Shown here: piece after piece, positions 1 to 11,625 of the stretch
How positions within the stretch are numbered: position 1 is the first letter of the stretch
Layout of the letters: each line of letters begins with the position of its first letter
Assembly: GCF_023159225.1 (NCBI RefSeq)
Contig: NC_063175.1
Location: forward strand, 2,672,755-2,736,754
Direction: 5' to 3'
Length of the DNA: 64,000 bases
From: Perognathus longimembris pacificus
Lineage: Eukaryota; Chordata; Mammalia; Rodentia; Heteromyidae
Notes under the pieces: generated by a model
The model's input: the letters and a program-made list of their open reading frames with translations, nothing else
The model's database searches: none
What the model was told of the DNA's origin: nothing
Position numbers and translations under genes: made by a program

Positions 1-2587
1 GTTTGAAAACTGAGAAAAATTATACCATGAGAAATGTATTGGGAAGATTCAGTGGATGAATACTTGTAGAAAGGACAGGAAGGGAAACACAAGCTGACTG
101 CAGCAAAGACCTCAGCTAACCCCCAGGGAACCTGGGGCTAGGTGACCTTCTTGTCTAGACTTGGTCTGTGATTGCAGGCCTTTCTATCCCTGCACTGAGA
201 TTCTCCCTGCAGGAAGGGCCATAATCCAGGGTAAGTCTCTTAAACAGGAACTTAGAGAGGGCTGTGAGCTAAAGAGTGTCTGCCCATACCATTTTAGCAC
301 CTTAGAATTTTCCTTCATTCGAAGGAAAATCTGGCAGCACATCCGAGCTCTTACACTTTATTTTAATGTGATGTTCATCCCAAGGCTCCATGAGATAAAA
401 TATGAACCTTATATTACAAATTGGATTCATATACTATTTAGCTACACCTTAAGATCAAAGCCTAGATTGAGAATCCAGGGACTCTGAGTTTCAATCTTAG
501 ATATGGTAATTTCATTTCCAAAAGTCCTGTCATATACATCAAATTCTTGAGCTAATTCTATCATCAGAATCAAATGCAATTGCTGGGGAGGACAGTGGAC
601 ACAAGACTCACTGAAGTAATCCAGGTGCATCTGCTTACCAGATATGTAGAAAAATCAATAGGTTCAGAGAATAGTCTATTGATTTTGAAGCCACCTAGAT
701 TTTTGAATATGATTTCATAGTAAAAATATAACAGAATCCAAAATACCATATAGCTTCCCTACTGTGTCTTTATGCCATCAAACGAAACAAATAAAGAAAC
801 AAAATATTGTCCTTTGTCTATTCAATCTTCTGACAGATAAAGATCAACTGTTTGGGCACCAACTATACTTAGACTTACTTTGTATTTACTATGGATTTCA
901 CCCAAAATGAGTCTGTTAAGAAATAATGAAAAGCAGTAGATATACACTGTCTATTCAATGGCTTCCTGATCTGTCATTATCATAACAAATTCCAGAGATA
1001 TGATTACTTCCAATTCCCTAACACACTCCACTGAAATTTACATACCATAACATCAGGTTGGTGTCCCTTAATGTCAGAGAACTTTACAACATCCTATTCA
1101 GAATTCTTTATTCTTAGGCAATTAAACTCTAATACACCTGCAACATTTATGGGGAAGAAATTTGATTTATGATTCTATTCTATTCTATCATGCATTCCAT
1201 TTATATTGTATTCAGTTCAGTTCAACAAATCATCCCTGGAGAACTACTACCCCAATACACTGTGAGAGATTCAGAAGCAAACCCCACACAGGTCTAACCT
1301 CACAAGTATATGGGAATGCACATTCTGAATTCTTCAAGGTCATTACAGTATGTTGAAGCATATGAAAGTACACATTTCATCTACAATAAAAGCAAACAGC
1401 CATTATGTTTGATTCCACTTAACATAGAGGGAACATAATAATTTCCCATAATAAGGTAGGAAAGGAACTTTTATGTAAACCCAGGAGAAAGGAAAATTAA
1501 TTATAATTAGAGGAATTACAAAAGGCTTAATGAAAGACCATGGACTTGTACTTAAGAGGAAAATTTCAGCAAAGATAGTAGACAATGTATAGCACAGAGG
1601 AAGAGCTTACTATACAGTTAGAGATAGATAATGGTGCCCCAAGCTTAGTCTGGAAAGACAGGGACATTAGAGTTCTTATTTTATTGCAGACTCCTAAATA
1701 CTCTATTCTTGGAAGCTATTTTCTACAAAGTGCTTTGGGTTTTTAGTTTAATAAGAAAGATTTGATCCTGTTAGAAGCAAGAATGCAATGGATGTGTTTG
1801 GAGTTATGGAAAAAACCTTTCAAACCTTCGAACTAGTACTGAAACGCTGTCCTGCTCCAGCTGTCTGAAAAGGGCGATTTTTTTTCCTTTCAGCTACCTG
1901 GAAAATGTGGAGTTTCTATTTCAGGAGAGCAGATGAGCCTCGTGAAGGCTTATCTTTCATTTGGGCAATAAAAATGTCCACCCACCTGTTCCGCCCACAC
2001 TAAACAATCAATAGGAATGAAATTTTGGCCTACACGGACTGAAAACAGTAGAGCCAAAACAAAGATAGATGCCAGAGAAGGAATAGATTTAAATGTTTAA
2101 TTTCATTTATGATAGTTTTCTACATAAAATCATGTAAGTTAGCATTTCACATGAAATAGAGATGATCAGGTATACTCCTTCCTTTTTAAAATATAAAGTT
2201 AGATTTTGAAGACTTGGCAAAAAAGCACAAAATGTCTAAATAATTTTTAAGTTCATTACAAGCAAAAATTACAGAATTTTACATATTTTAAATCACATAC
2301 ATAATTAATACTTCTTGATGCAATACTCAGAAATTTTAAAATTATATATGTAACTCACATCATATTTCTTCAGGCAATATTGGTTGGCATAAAGGAACTT
2401 TAACTTCCCTAAGCTTTAATTTGCATTTTGGTTAAATAGACAAAATAAACTACTTCTCTGTTTCACTGATTGATTCTCCAGATAAAAAAATCTACTAGAC
2501 AGATACTTGATGAACTTTATAAACATTTAATGCATGCATTATAATATTTCATACCTACTACACACTTCACAAATACAAATGAATGTC
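1..2587. other. Unique AT-rich DNA, nothing identified
   Basis: No gene, RNA or repeat family recognised here. The short open frames (for example around 161-487 and 1162-1356) have no protein-like composition or family resemblance and look like chance. Confidence 0.6.
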
Positions 2588-2629
2588 AAGAAGTATCCTT
2601 CCTCTAAAAAAAAAAGAAGTATCCTTCCT
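2588..2629 (+). mobile_element. Poly(A)-only insertion flanked by a 16-bp direct repeat
   Basis: The 16-mer AAGAAGTATCCTTCCT occurs at 2588-2603 and again at 2614-2629. Between them lie only CT and a short A run. A direct repeat of this size on both sides of an A tail is the signature of target-primed reverse transcription, with nearly the whole element lost by 5' truncation. A local tandem duplication with A-run expansion is the alternative. The source (L1, SINE or mRNA) cannot be told. Confidence 0.6.
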
Positions 2630-3320
2630 TATGAAAAGCCTGCATAATAAATCAATGTGAAAAACCTAACTTTTTGCTACCCTGACATAGAATTTAATGT
2701 GCTGAACCCAAGTAGGAAATGTAGACTCCTTCCATTTATATAAATTTGAAATTCTAAGCATGCTAAGCCATCTGACAGGCTCCCTGATGGATGACCCCTC
2801 CACAAGCAAGATATTATTCAGGTAGCAAGCTCAAAGGCTGAAGTAAGCTACCACTGTCCATAGAGGTCAGCATAGCTGATAACTGAAAGGCTGGAATGTT
2901 AGCTGCCACCCAGCTGGTGAACTTAGCAAAGCAGCACCTGCCGTAAACAACCAGCCTTGTTATCTGGACCCAGTGCTGATGATCACTGCTAATTGTCCAT
3001 ACAATGGCAGTTTTCTAACTACCATGTACGTATAAAAATTGAATATTAATTAGAAAAGGCTATTGAGATTCCTCAGTATGGATTTGCTTCCCATTTTTAA
3101 TCTTTCCTAGAAGTAGAATATGATGAATAGAAGAAGTCTCCATGACTGAAATACTGAAATAAGTGAAGAAAAATTAAATTCAGCCCCACACTTTAAAAGA
3201 TGTCTTCAGAAAAAAACTCTACCTGTATGCATTATTCCAATGGGCAGAGCTTCAAGGAATCAAGCTTTGGAACTAAATTTTTCCTGAAAGTGTATTTAAT
3301 TAAGCTATATTTTTAATGTT
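2630..3320. other. Unique DNA, nothing identified
   Basis: No repeat family or coding signal recognised. The part at 2760-3010 is less AT-rich than its surroundings and could be unique conserved DNA, but nothing in the sequence proves that. Confidence 0.5.
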
Positions 3321-3324
3321 TTTA

Positions 3325-3505
3325 TTCTGACCCTGGGCCTTGAACTCAAGACCTGGCTCAACCACCTGAGCCACAGCTTCACTTTTGGCTTTTTTTTTTG
3401 AGGGGGTGGGGGGAGGGTAGGAAATTGGGATAAGAGTCTTGGGGTTTTCCTGCTGCTGCTGACTTCAAACCATCTTAGAAAAACAGCCAAGTTTTGTTCC
3501 TTCCA
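3325..3505 (-). repeat. Old Geo-type SINE fragment, minus strand
   Basis: Read on the minus strand, the end of the segment gives the family's 3' module (a garbled GAGTTCAAG B-box-like motif and the CTGAGCC..GTGGCTCAGGTGG motif). Then come the AGACTCTTATCCCAATT linker and decayed 5' material. The copy is heavily diverged, broken by a G-rich run near 3400-3420, and no flanking duplication was found. It is older than the other Geo copies in the window. Confidence 0.6.
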
Positions 3506-4109
3506 TATGAGTGGAATACGTGGAACTACTGGTTTCATAGGATTTTTGTGAGTCAAAGAATGTAATTCCTGTGAAGACAGTGGTTCATACTTACTGCATA
3601 GAAAGTATGATATACATTGCAGGGAGGGGCTGAAGCCACACTAGTAAGAGTAGTAATGTCCGTAGCTTAGTTTGAAAAGGCATATTAATGAGAATTCAGA
3701 TACAACATGATTTTTCAAATCTAAGTACAGGAGACAAAAATGATTGTTTAATGGAATAGAGGCAGATGTCTCTATGAAAAAAATGGGAGATTTGCAACTT
3801 TTACCCTAGTACAACAAAATAGATTGAGCTTGTGTTTGGCTTCTGTTTCACAGTTTGACAGCTTGGTATATTTTGACATTTCTATCACATTTCTGAACAT
3901 TTCAGCTTTCCTTCATTAGTAACATGTGGACATTGCATTAGGATTACTGCACAGCTACCAGCTGCCCTAGTGTGTCCTGCTTCTTCCTGTTGCTAGCCTC
4001 AGGTTGGCAATCTATGGATTGGCTAAGCTGGATTGGACTTGGGACCATCTATTTAATATAGATAGCAGATTTCATTTGTCCCTTTTTACTATTATCTGCT
4101 TACTTTTTA
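3506..4109. other. Unique DNA, nothing identified
   Basis: No repeat or gene recognised before the L1/SINE insertion cluster that starts at 4110. Confidence 0.5.
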
Positions 4110-4124
4110 AAATTAAAAAGTTGG
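4110..4124 (+). repeat. Left target-site duplication of the full-length L1
   Basis: AAATTAAAAAGTTGG at 4110-4124 matches 12106-12120 exactly. The two copies bracket the L1 body and the SINE that later landed at its 5' junction, so they identify the L1 as one retrotransposition event. Confidence 0.8.
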
Positions 4125-4332
4125 GGGCTGGGGATATAGCCTAGTGGCAAGAGTGCCTGCCTCGGATACACGAGGCCCTAGGTTCGATTCCCCAGCACCA
4201 CATATACAGAAAACGGCCAGAAGCTGCGCTGTGGCTCAAGTGGCAGAGTGCAAGTCTTGAGCGGGAAGAAGCCAGGGACAGTGCTCAGACCCTGAGTCCA
4301 AGGCCCAGGACTGGCAAAAAAAAAAAAAAAAA
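4125..4332 (+). mobile_element. ID-like (IDL) SINE, young subfamily, at the L1 5' junction
   Basis: The element begins GGGCTGGGGATATAGCC, with a pol III A-box-like TAGCCTAGTGG and a B-box GGTTCGATTCC as in a tRNA gene. The second half contains TGTGGCTCAAGTGGCAGAGTG and ends CCCAGGACTGGC plus a pure A tail (4316-4332). It carries the GAGCGGGAAGAAGCC and AAGGCCCAGG variants that mark the young subfamily here. It duplicated about AAAGTTGGG, the same bases as the L1 TSD, so it inserted at the L1 5' boundary after the L1. Non-autonomous; mobilised by L1 enzymes. Confidence 0.85.
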
Positions 4333-4336
4333 GTTG

Positions 4337-6233
4337 GGAGACTTCCGGGAAGATGGCAGAGGAGCAGCTGAGCTCCCTCCGACATCGCAGTTTTCCCACC
4401 ACATAGAAACTTTTACTCCTAGAAAGACAACCAAAGTAAGTTATAACAGTACAGGGATTCTGGCCAGGTAGGAAAAATTGACTTTGCTGGTCTGAAAACA
4501 CAGATTTGAGCTCCAGGTGGCGTCCCGCCACCATGCCAGTGCTGGTGTCAGCACAGCACCCCACACTCCCCGCAGCTAAAGCACACAGCGTAGACCACGG
4601 AGAAATCCTCCAGACGGCAGTGGACAGATGCGGACCGCAGGCTGAGCATGGACAGGCTGAAATTGCAGAGAAAGTGTGAGTACCCCATGAAAGACACTCT
4701 CACTTGTGCCCACAGAGCAGCTTCTGGGAGGTAGCCCTTCCCCCACTGCCAGAGCAAAGTGCCATCTTTGACATTGGCATAGGGTCAGACCGAACTAGAA
4801 CTAAAGCGCGCCTGGGGAAAGCGAGGACAAAGGAGCCATTTTGGAAAGGGCAAGAGGGACCAATCAGTGAGAGCCAGCTCCGCCCAGGAGAACACCCCCT
4901 GCCCAGGCGGAAGGCTCATCCTGGGCCACAGCTTAGCAAGAGGTGGCATGCCCTGCCAACCAACATTTCTAAATTTAAAGCAAAAGCGGCGTGTAGCTAC
5001 CGGTGGCATGGAACCACCAGATGGGGGAACAAACACTTCCTGAGACACATAAATGGTCCCGTCACAGAGGGAAGCCCAATTCTCAGCCCAAAAGGGAGCT
5101 GAATTCCATAGCCACCTCGGCCCAGGAGGACACCCCACCCAGGAGGGAGGAACCTCCCCTGGGCAAGCAACTCTCAGCCAGGTAAACCAGGCCAGAGGCA
5201 CCCCACCCTGCTGAGTCCAAGCCTATTCAAAGCCAAGCGTTAAAGGCAGCGGCCCCACAGCAGACAGAAGGAGCCACGGTTCCCGAGACTGTTCACGTCC
5301 CCATCTACAGTGGAATTCCAAGGCCTACCTGCAAACTGTGTGAACCACAGAGCCCCAGGATTTCACCAACAGGGGAGGAGGGTCAGAACAGATCCACCCC
5401 CTGCAAACTGAAGGCAAGGAAAACCAGCCAAGAGGCAAAATAGATTGAAGACCATTGCAAGGAAACCAGAGACTGTAGAAAGACCACCCAAATAAGGAAG
5501 ACTCCATTTTTTTTCTTCTCAAACATATTTTAAGATTTTTTAAATTTATTTTTAATTTTTTCACTTCTGAAACGTCATTGGTTTTTTTGTTTTCCATTTT
5601 TACCTGTTTGTTTTATCAAGTTTTTCTTTTTGTTTGGTTGTTCGTTTTTCTGGGTTTTTTTCCTTTTTATTTTTTTAAGTAATTTTTCTCTGTTTTGTGA
5701 ATCTGTCTTCAGTATTTTTTTCTTTATTTCTCTCTTTGCATTCTCTTTCTTTAAAAATTACTTTCCTATGAATAACATCTCCACTCTTTTCTGCTAACTC
5801 TCCATAGTCTTTCATTTTAACCTTGTTCTTTCTACTGATTCTACTCTTCCTCACATTTCTACATCACGGAAACTAAACCAAAACCATCAACCCACGCCCC
5901 CATACATTTTACTCTGTTCTCTTTACTACCTCTACCTTATCAACCCCTGGTTATTGGACAGAGTGTATCCCTGCTTAATCCGAGTGAATCAAAGGGGTTC
6001 ATAGAGAAAGTCAGTCCTAAAAGAACTTAATGTAAGAACAAGAATTGCTCATAGGGTTGTAACAGTAATTAAGTAACTACTGAATACAGGGCTCAGGATC
6101 AGTTGTTATATTGAAATTGTATTCTTTAGGAACACCAAATATAATTTTACATACAGATATACAAGGTATCTGTATATTATTGTGAACTTCTACTATTTAC
6201 ACGGTGCTTGGTAAGATCTGCTTGGGGTCATAA
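4337..6233 (+). promoter_or_regulatory. L1 5' UTR / internal promoter region
   Basis: The first bases read GAGACTTCCGGGAAGATGGC. They contain an ETS-type core CTTCCGG (4342-4348) directly followed by AAGATGGC (4350-4357), the core bound by YY1 at the start of primate L1s. The first 1.1 kb is comparatively GC-rich. The remainder (about 5500-5960) is markedly T-rich and then leads to ORF1. The promoter role is inferred from position and these motifs; no ORF0-like frame was convincing. Confidence 0.65.
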
Positions 6234-7259
6234 ATGGTGCTCACAGGTGCTTGTAGATTGGGATTCCCAATCCAAATGGGCAGAAGAAACACAAGAAAGA
6301 TGGCAAACAATGGAGTCTCATCTCCCATTCAAAACAAGCAGGAAGCAGAGCAGTCAATCAAAGACCTAGAAGAGAACCCTCAAAATGCTCTACAAAGTCC
6401 ACTGATGAAAATATTAAATGAAAAGTTTGATTCAATACAGCAATCCTTCCATAAAGTAATAGATGACTTCATGGCCTCGACAAATAGAAAGATAAATGAA
6501 ATTCAGGAGTCAAATGAAAAGATAGCTACCCAGCTAAAAGATTTGAGAGACAGCATTCAAAACCAAATTAATGAAGTTAATGAAGTAAAGAAGTCCACAC
6601 AGGACCTAAGAAATGACATGGAAATCATCAGAAATGACCACTCAGAAGGAATAGAGATTCACAATCAAGTAGCTAGCCTACAGTCCCAACTAACTGAAGC
6701 AGAGGATCGAATCTCAGGAGCTGAAGATTCCCTAGAATCTATGGAGGAAAGATAAAAAAAAAAAAATCATACCAAAACCAATCCAATCGACAAAACAATA
6801 CTCCAGGAACTTCAAGAAACAATCAGGAAGCCCGATTTAAGGATAATAGGTATTGAAGAAAACCTGGAGAAAGAAGTTAATGGAATAGGCAACCTATTTA
6901 ACAGCATATTAGCCGAGAACGTCCCAAATATCCAGAAGGATAGGCCTATACAGATACAAGAAGCATTTAGAACCCCAAATCCACCAGACCACAATAGGAC
7001 ATCCCATCATCACATTGTGATCAAAACAGGATCAATAGAGTCCAAGGAAAGAATCCTTAAAGCTCTTATGGAGAAGAAAACAATCACATATAAAGGAAAA
7101 GCAATCAGAATTACCCCAGACTTCTCAGCAGAGACCATGAAAGCAAGGAGAGCCTGGAATGAGGTATGCCAAACCCTAAATAAAAATAACTACCAACCAA
7201 GAATAGTGTACCCAGCTAAACTCTCATCCATAGCCAAAGGTCAAATAAAAGTCTTTTAA
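6234..7259 (+). pseudogene. L1 ORF1 (RNA-binding chaperone), one nonsense codon
   Basis: This frame encodes the L1 ORF1 protein, a trimeric RNA-binding chaperone that packages L1 RNA. The open frame starts at 6234; the more family-like start is the Met at 6276 (MGRRNTRKM). The N-terminal half is charged and heptad-like (coiled coil, roughly 6400-6750). The stop TAA at 6753-6755, just before an A run, splits the frame. Reading on in the same frame to 7259 restores the RRM-like core with the RIIGIEE motif (about 6835-6860) and the C-terminal domain ending in the YPAKLS motif near 7205-7225. One point mutation therefore disables an otherwise continuous frame of about 330-340 codons. No frameshift is needed. 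Confidence 0.88.
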
Positions 7260-8378
7260 GGTAAGGAAAAACTGAAACAATATATCTCCACCAAACCAGC
7301 ATTACAGAAAATACGCAAAGATTGACTATACAGGGAAAATATTCAAGACCCCAATACAGAGAGAGAAATGAACCCTAAATAGTAAACCAGAATATCAGAT
7401 CAAGAAATGGGAAGACACAGCTTTTAACAAGATAGTAATAATGAAAGGAACAATCATCTCTCAATCCTAACTCTCAACATTAATGGTCTTAATTCTCCAA
7501 TCAAACCACGTAGGCTCATAAGTTGGATCAAAAATCAAGATCTATCTTTCTGCTGCCTCCAAGAGACAAATCTATCCAGCAAAAGTAAACATCTTCTAAA
7601 AGTGAAAAGCTGGAATCAAATCTACCAAGCAAATGGCCCCCATAAGCAACTGAAGTTGCAATCCTAGTATCAGACAAAATTCACTTCAAATTCAAAAAGG
7701 TAAGAAGATACAAAGAAGGTTACCACGTACTAATAAAGGGATGACTCCTACAGAATATATAACTATCCTAAATATCTACACACCAAATACAGGAGCATCC
7801 AACTTCATCAAACAAACACAACTCACTCTAAAAACACTCATAGACCCAAACACATTGATAGTTGGGGACTTTAACACTCCATTGTCACCTCTGGACAGAT
7901 CAACATGCCAAAAACTGAACAAAGAAACCACAGAATTAAACAATTGCATAAACCAACTAGATTTAACCGACATCTACAGAATATTCCACCCAGCAACAAC
8001 AGAATATACATTCTTCTCAGCAGCACATGGAACATTCTCCAAAATAGATCACATCTTAGGGCACAAAGAAAATCTGTACAAATTCAGAAGTATCAAAACC
8101 ATTCCCTGCATTCTCTCAGACCACAATGGAATAAAATTAGAACACAACTCAAACAGCCACCGCAGAAAATCCTGCAATTCATGGAGACTAAACAACACAT
8201 CGCTGAACCATCAGAGGTCATTGAGGAAATTAAAACAGAAATTCAAATGTTTATGGAATTCAACCAAGATGAGGACACAAAATACCAACTAATTTGGGAC
8301 ACAGCAAAGACAGTACTCAGAGGAAAATTTATATAACTGAGTGCATACACCAACAAACTGGAGAAACAGAAACTCAAA

Positions 8379-8533
8379 AATTTAAGGAAGGAAAGGGGGA
8401 GGGGGGAAGGGGGAATGAGGGACGAGGTAACAAACAGTACAAGAAATGTATACAATGGCTAACGTATGAAACTGTAACCTCTCTGTAATTCAGTTTCATA
8501 ATAATATATATATAAAATAATAATTTAAGGAAG
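8379..8533 (+). mobile_element. Nested 5'-truncated L1 3' end inside L1 ORF2
   Basis: Positions 8391-8521 are not ORF2. They match the terminal 130 bases of the L1 3' UTR: G-rich purine tract, AATGAGGGACGAGG, the ACAAGAAATGTAT segment, GAAACTGTAACCTCTCTGTA, and an AT-rich tail. AATTTAAGGAAG flanks it at 8379-8390 and 8522-8533, and removing the insert rejoins the ORF2 sequence. A later L1 copy inserted into the older one. Confidence 0.88.
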
Positions 8534-10740
8534 CACCTTAATTTCCTTGAATGAGAACAACAAGCCAAACCCCAAGTCAATAGACAGAAGCAAATAATTA
8601 AAATCAAATCAGAATTAAATCAATGAGACGAAAAAAAAAACCATCAAAAGAATCAACAAAACAAAGGGTTGGTTCTTTGAAAAAATAAACAAGATAGACC
8701 ACTAGCAAACCTGAACAAAAAACGAAGGCCGCACATGCAAATAAACAAGATAAGAGATGAAACAGGTAACATCACCACAGAAACAACCAAAATTCAAAAC
8801 ACAATAAGGGACTATTTTGCAAACCTTTATGCCAACAAACTTGAGAACTTGGAAAAAATGGATGATTTCTTAGAAAAAAATCCTATCCCCAAACTCAACT
8901 CTGAACATTTAAACCTTCTGAACAGACCCATATCCAGCATTGAAATAGAAACGGCAAAAAGTGATCTCCCATCCAAGAAAAGCCCAGGTCCAGACAGATC
9001 CACAGCAGAATTCTACAAGGCCTTCAAAACTGAACTCACACCAATATTTCTCAAACTCTTCAATGAAATTGAAAGAGGACGTTCACTACCAGACACCTTC
9101 TATGAAGACAGTATAACCCTCATCCCAAAACAAGGCAGAGACTCATCACGGAAAGAGAACTATAGACCGATTTCCCTGATGAACATAAATGCAAACATTC
9201 TCAACAAAATTCTGGGCAATAGACTCCAACAGGTCATCAAAAATCATACACCATGATCAAACTGGATTCATCCCAGGGATGCAAAGTTGGTTTAATATAT
9301 GCAAGTCAATTAATGTAATCCACCACATCAACTGAAGCAAGGTAAAGAACCACATGGTTATATCACTGGAGGTGGAAAAAGCATTTGATGAAATCCAGCA
9401 CCCATTTATGCTAAAAGCCCTGGAAAAACTGGGATTACAGGGCACATTCCTGAATATAATCAAGACAGTTTATGACAAACCAACAGCAAGCATAACATTA
9501 AATGGTGAAAAACTAAAGCCATTCCCTTTAAATTCAGGAGAAAGACAGGGATGTCCACTCTCTTCCCTTGTCTTCAACATAGTACTAAAATTCCTAGCCA
9601 GAGCAAATTAGGCAAGAAGAAAATATAAAGAGGATCCAAATAGGAAAAGATGAAGTTAAACTTTCTCTTGTTGCAGATGACATGATCCTATACCTAAAGA
9701 ATCCCACAGACTCTACTCCCAAGCTACTCGAGCTGATCCAAAACTTTGACAAAGTAGCAGGACATAAAATAAGCCCTCAAAAATCAATAGCATTTCTATA
9801 TGCTAATGACCCAAACACCGAGGCTGAAATCAGGAAAGCAATTGCTTTTGCAATAGACTCAAAAAATATAAAATACCTAGGAATAACCTTAGCCAAAGAA
9901 GTGAAAGACCTCTATGATGAGAACTTTAAAAACATGAAAAAATGTAATTAAGGCAGAACTATAGAAATGGAAAAACCTCCCATGCTCCTGGATTGGGAGG
10001 ATTAATATAATCAAAATGGCAATATTGTCAAAGGCTAGCTAAAAATTCAATGCAATACCCCTTAATATCCCAACACCATTTTTTGATGAAATAGAGGAAG
10101 CAATCCAGAAATTCATATGGAACAATAAAAGACCCAGAATAGCAAAAAGTATCCTAAGCAGAAAGAACAGTGCTGGAGGAATTACAATACCCAACTTCAA
10201 GCTGTATTATAAAGCTATAGTAGTAAAAACAGCTTGGTGTTGGCACCGGAACTGGCCTGAAGACCAATGGAACAGAATTGAAGACTCAGATATGAACCCA
10301 CAGAATTATGCCTACTTGATCTTTGATAAAGGAGCTAAAAAAATAGAATGAAAGAAAGATAGCCTCTTTAACAAATGGTGCTGGCAAAGCTGGTTCAACA
10401 CATTCAACAAACTAAAACTAGATCCTTATATATCACCCTGCACCAAAATCAATTCCAAATGAATCAAAGATCTCGAAACCAAAACAGATACCCTGAAAAC
10501 ACCAAAGCAAGGAGTAGAAGAAACACTTGGACTCCTTGACACAGGACAGAACTTCCTTAACAAAGAAACAGAAAGGCTACAAATCAAAGAAAGGTTGGAC
10601 AAATGGGACTGCATCAAACTGCAGAGCTTCTGCAATGCAGAAGACATAGCTCACAAAATAAACAGAAAGCCCACAGGTTGGGAAAATATCATTACCAGTC
10701 ATACAATGGACAAAGACCTCATATCTAAAATATATGCAGA

Positions 10741-10944
10741 GGGCTGGGGATATGGCCTAGTGGCAAGAGTGCCTGCCTCATATACATGAGGCCCTGGGTT
10801 CGATTCCCCAGCACCACATATACAGAAAATTGCCAGAAGTGGCCCTGTGGCTCAAGTGGCAGAGTGCTAGCCTTGAGCAAAAAGAAGCCAGGGACAGTGC
10901 TCAGGCCCTGAGTCCAAGCCCCAGGACTGGCAAAAAAATAAAAT
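10741..10944 (+). mobile_element. IDL SINE nested in L1 ORF2
   Basis: The copy is complete, from GGGCTGGGGATATGG with A-box TGGCCTAGTGG and B-box GGTTCGATTCC to CCCCAGGACTGGC and an A-rich tail interrupted by T. AAAATATATGCAGA at 10727-10740 and 10945-10958 is an exact TSD, and removing the element restores L1 ORF2. It carries the GAGCAAAAAGAAGCC and AAGCCCCAGG variants, unlike the copies at 4125, 41268 and 51033. Confidence 0.92.
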
Positions 10945-11625
10945 AAAATATATGCAGAACTAAAACAATTACATTCCTCCAAAAGAAATCCTCAAAGAAC
11001 CAATTGCCCCCTCATAAAATGGGCTAAAGACTTAAAAAGAGACTTCTCTGATGAGGAAATGAGAATGGCCAAGAGACATATGAAATAGTGCTCTACATCA
11101 CTGGCCATAAAAGAAATGCAAATCAAAACAACACTGACATTCCTTCCCACCCCAATAAGAATGTCCTATATCAAGAAAACTAACAATAACAAATGTTGGA
11201 AGGGATGTGGCCAAAAGGGAACTCTACTTCATTGTTGGTGGGAATGTAAACTGTTTCAGCCACTCTAGAAAGCAGTATGGAGATTCCTCAGAAGGCTAAA
11301 CATAGCCTACGACCCAGCAGCCCCACTTTGGGTCAACTACCCAAAAGACCACAAACAAGAACACACTAAGGCCACCAGCACAATGTTCATAGCAGCACAA
11401 TTTGTCATAGCTAGAATCTGGAACCAACCCAGATGCCCCTCAGTAGAAGATCGGATCAGGAAAATGTGGTACATATACACAATGGAATTTTATGCCTCTA
11501 TCAGAAAGAATAACATTGCCCCATTTGCAAGGAAATGGAAGAACTTGGAAAAAATTATACTAAGTGAATTGAGCCAGACCCAAAGATATGTGGACTCTAT
11601 GGTCTTCCTTATAGGGAATAATTAG

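Larger units (their letters stand above)
7421..11625 (+). pseudogene. L1 ORF2 (endonuclease-reverse transcriptase), multiply broken
   Basis: The domains appear in order. An APE-type endonuclease spans about 7440-8160, with LNINGLNSP, a QET motif (near 7560), GDFN (near 7870), the SKIDHIL segment (near 8040) and SDHNGIKLE (near 8120). Reverse transcriptase follows at about 8735-9960 with the [14 protein letters not shown] and RQGCPLS motifs. The C-terminal Cys-rich region (near 11200-11250) ends at TAG 11623-11625. Breaks: no in-frame ATG at the expected start, frameshifts near 7655, 8160, 9250 and 9610, a nested L1 tail at 8391-8521 and a nested SINE at 10741-10944. The catalytic FADD box reads VADD (codon at 9670). 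The frame is non-functional. Confidence 0.88.

Noticed and set aside
161..487. Plus-strand 108-codon frame as an exon
   Set aside because: No splice-site context, family motif or codon bias that could support it.
6234..6755. 173-codon coiled-coil frame as a host protein
   Set aside because: It continues in frame past a single stop into a typical L1 ORF1 C-terminus and sits between L1 5' UTR and ORF2.
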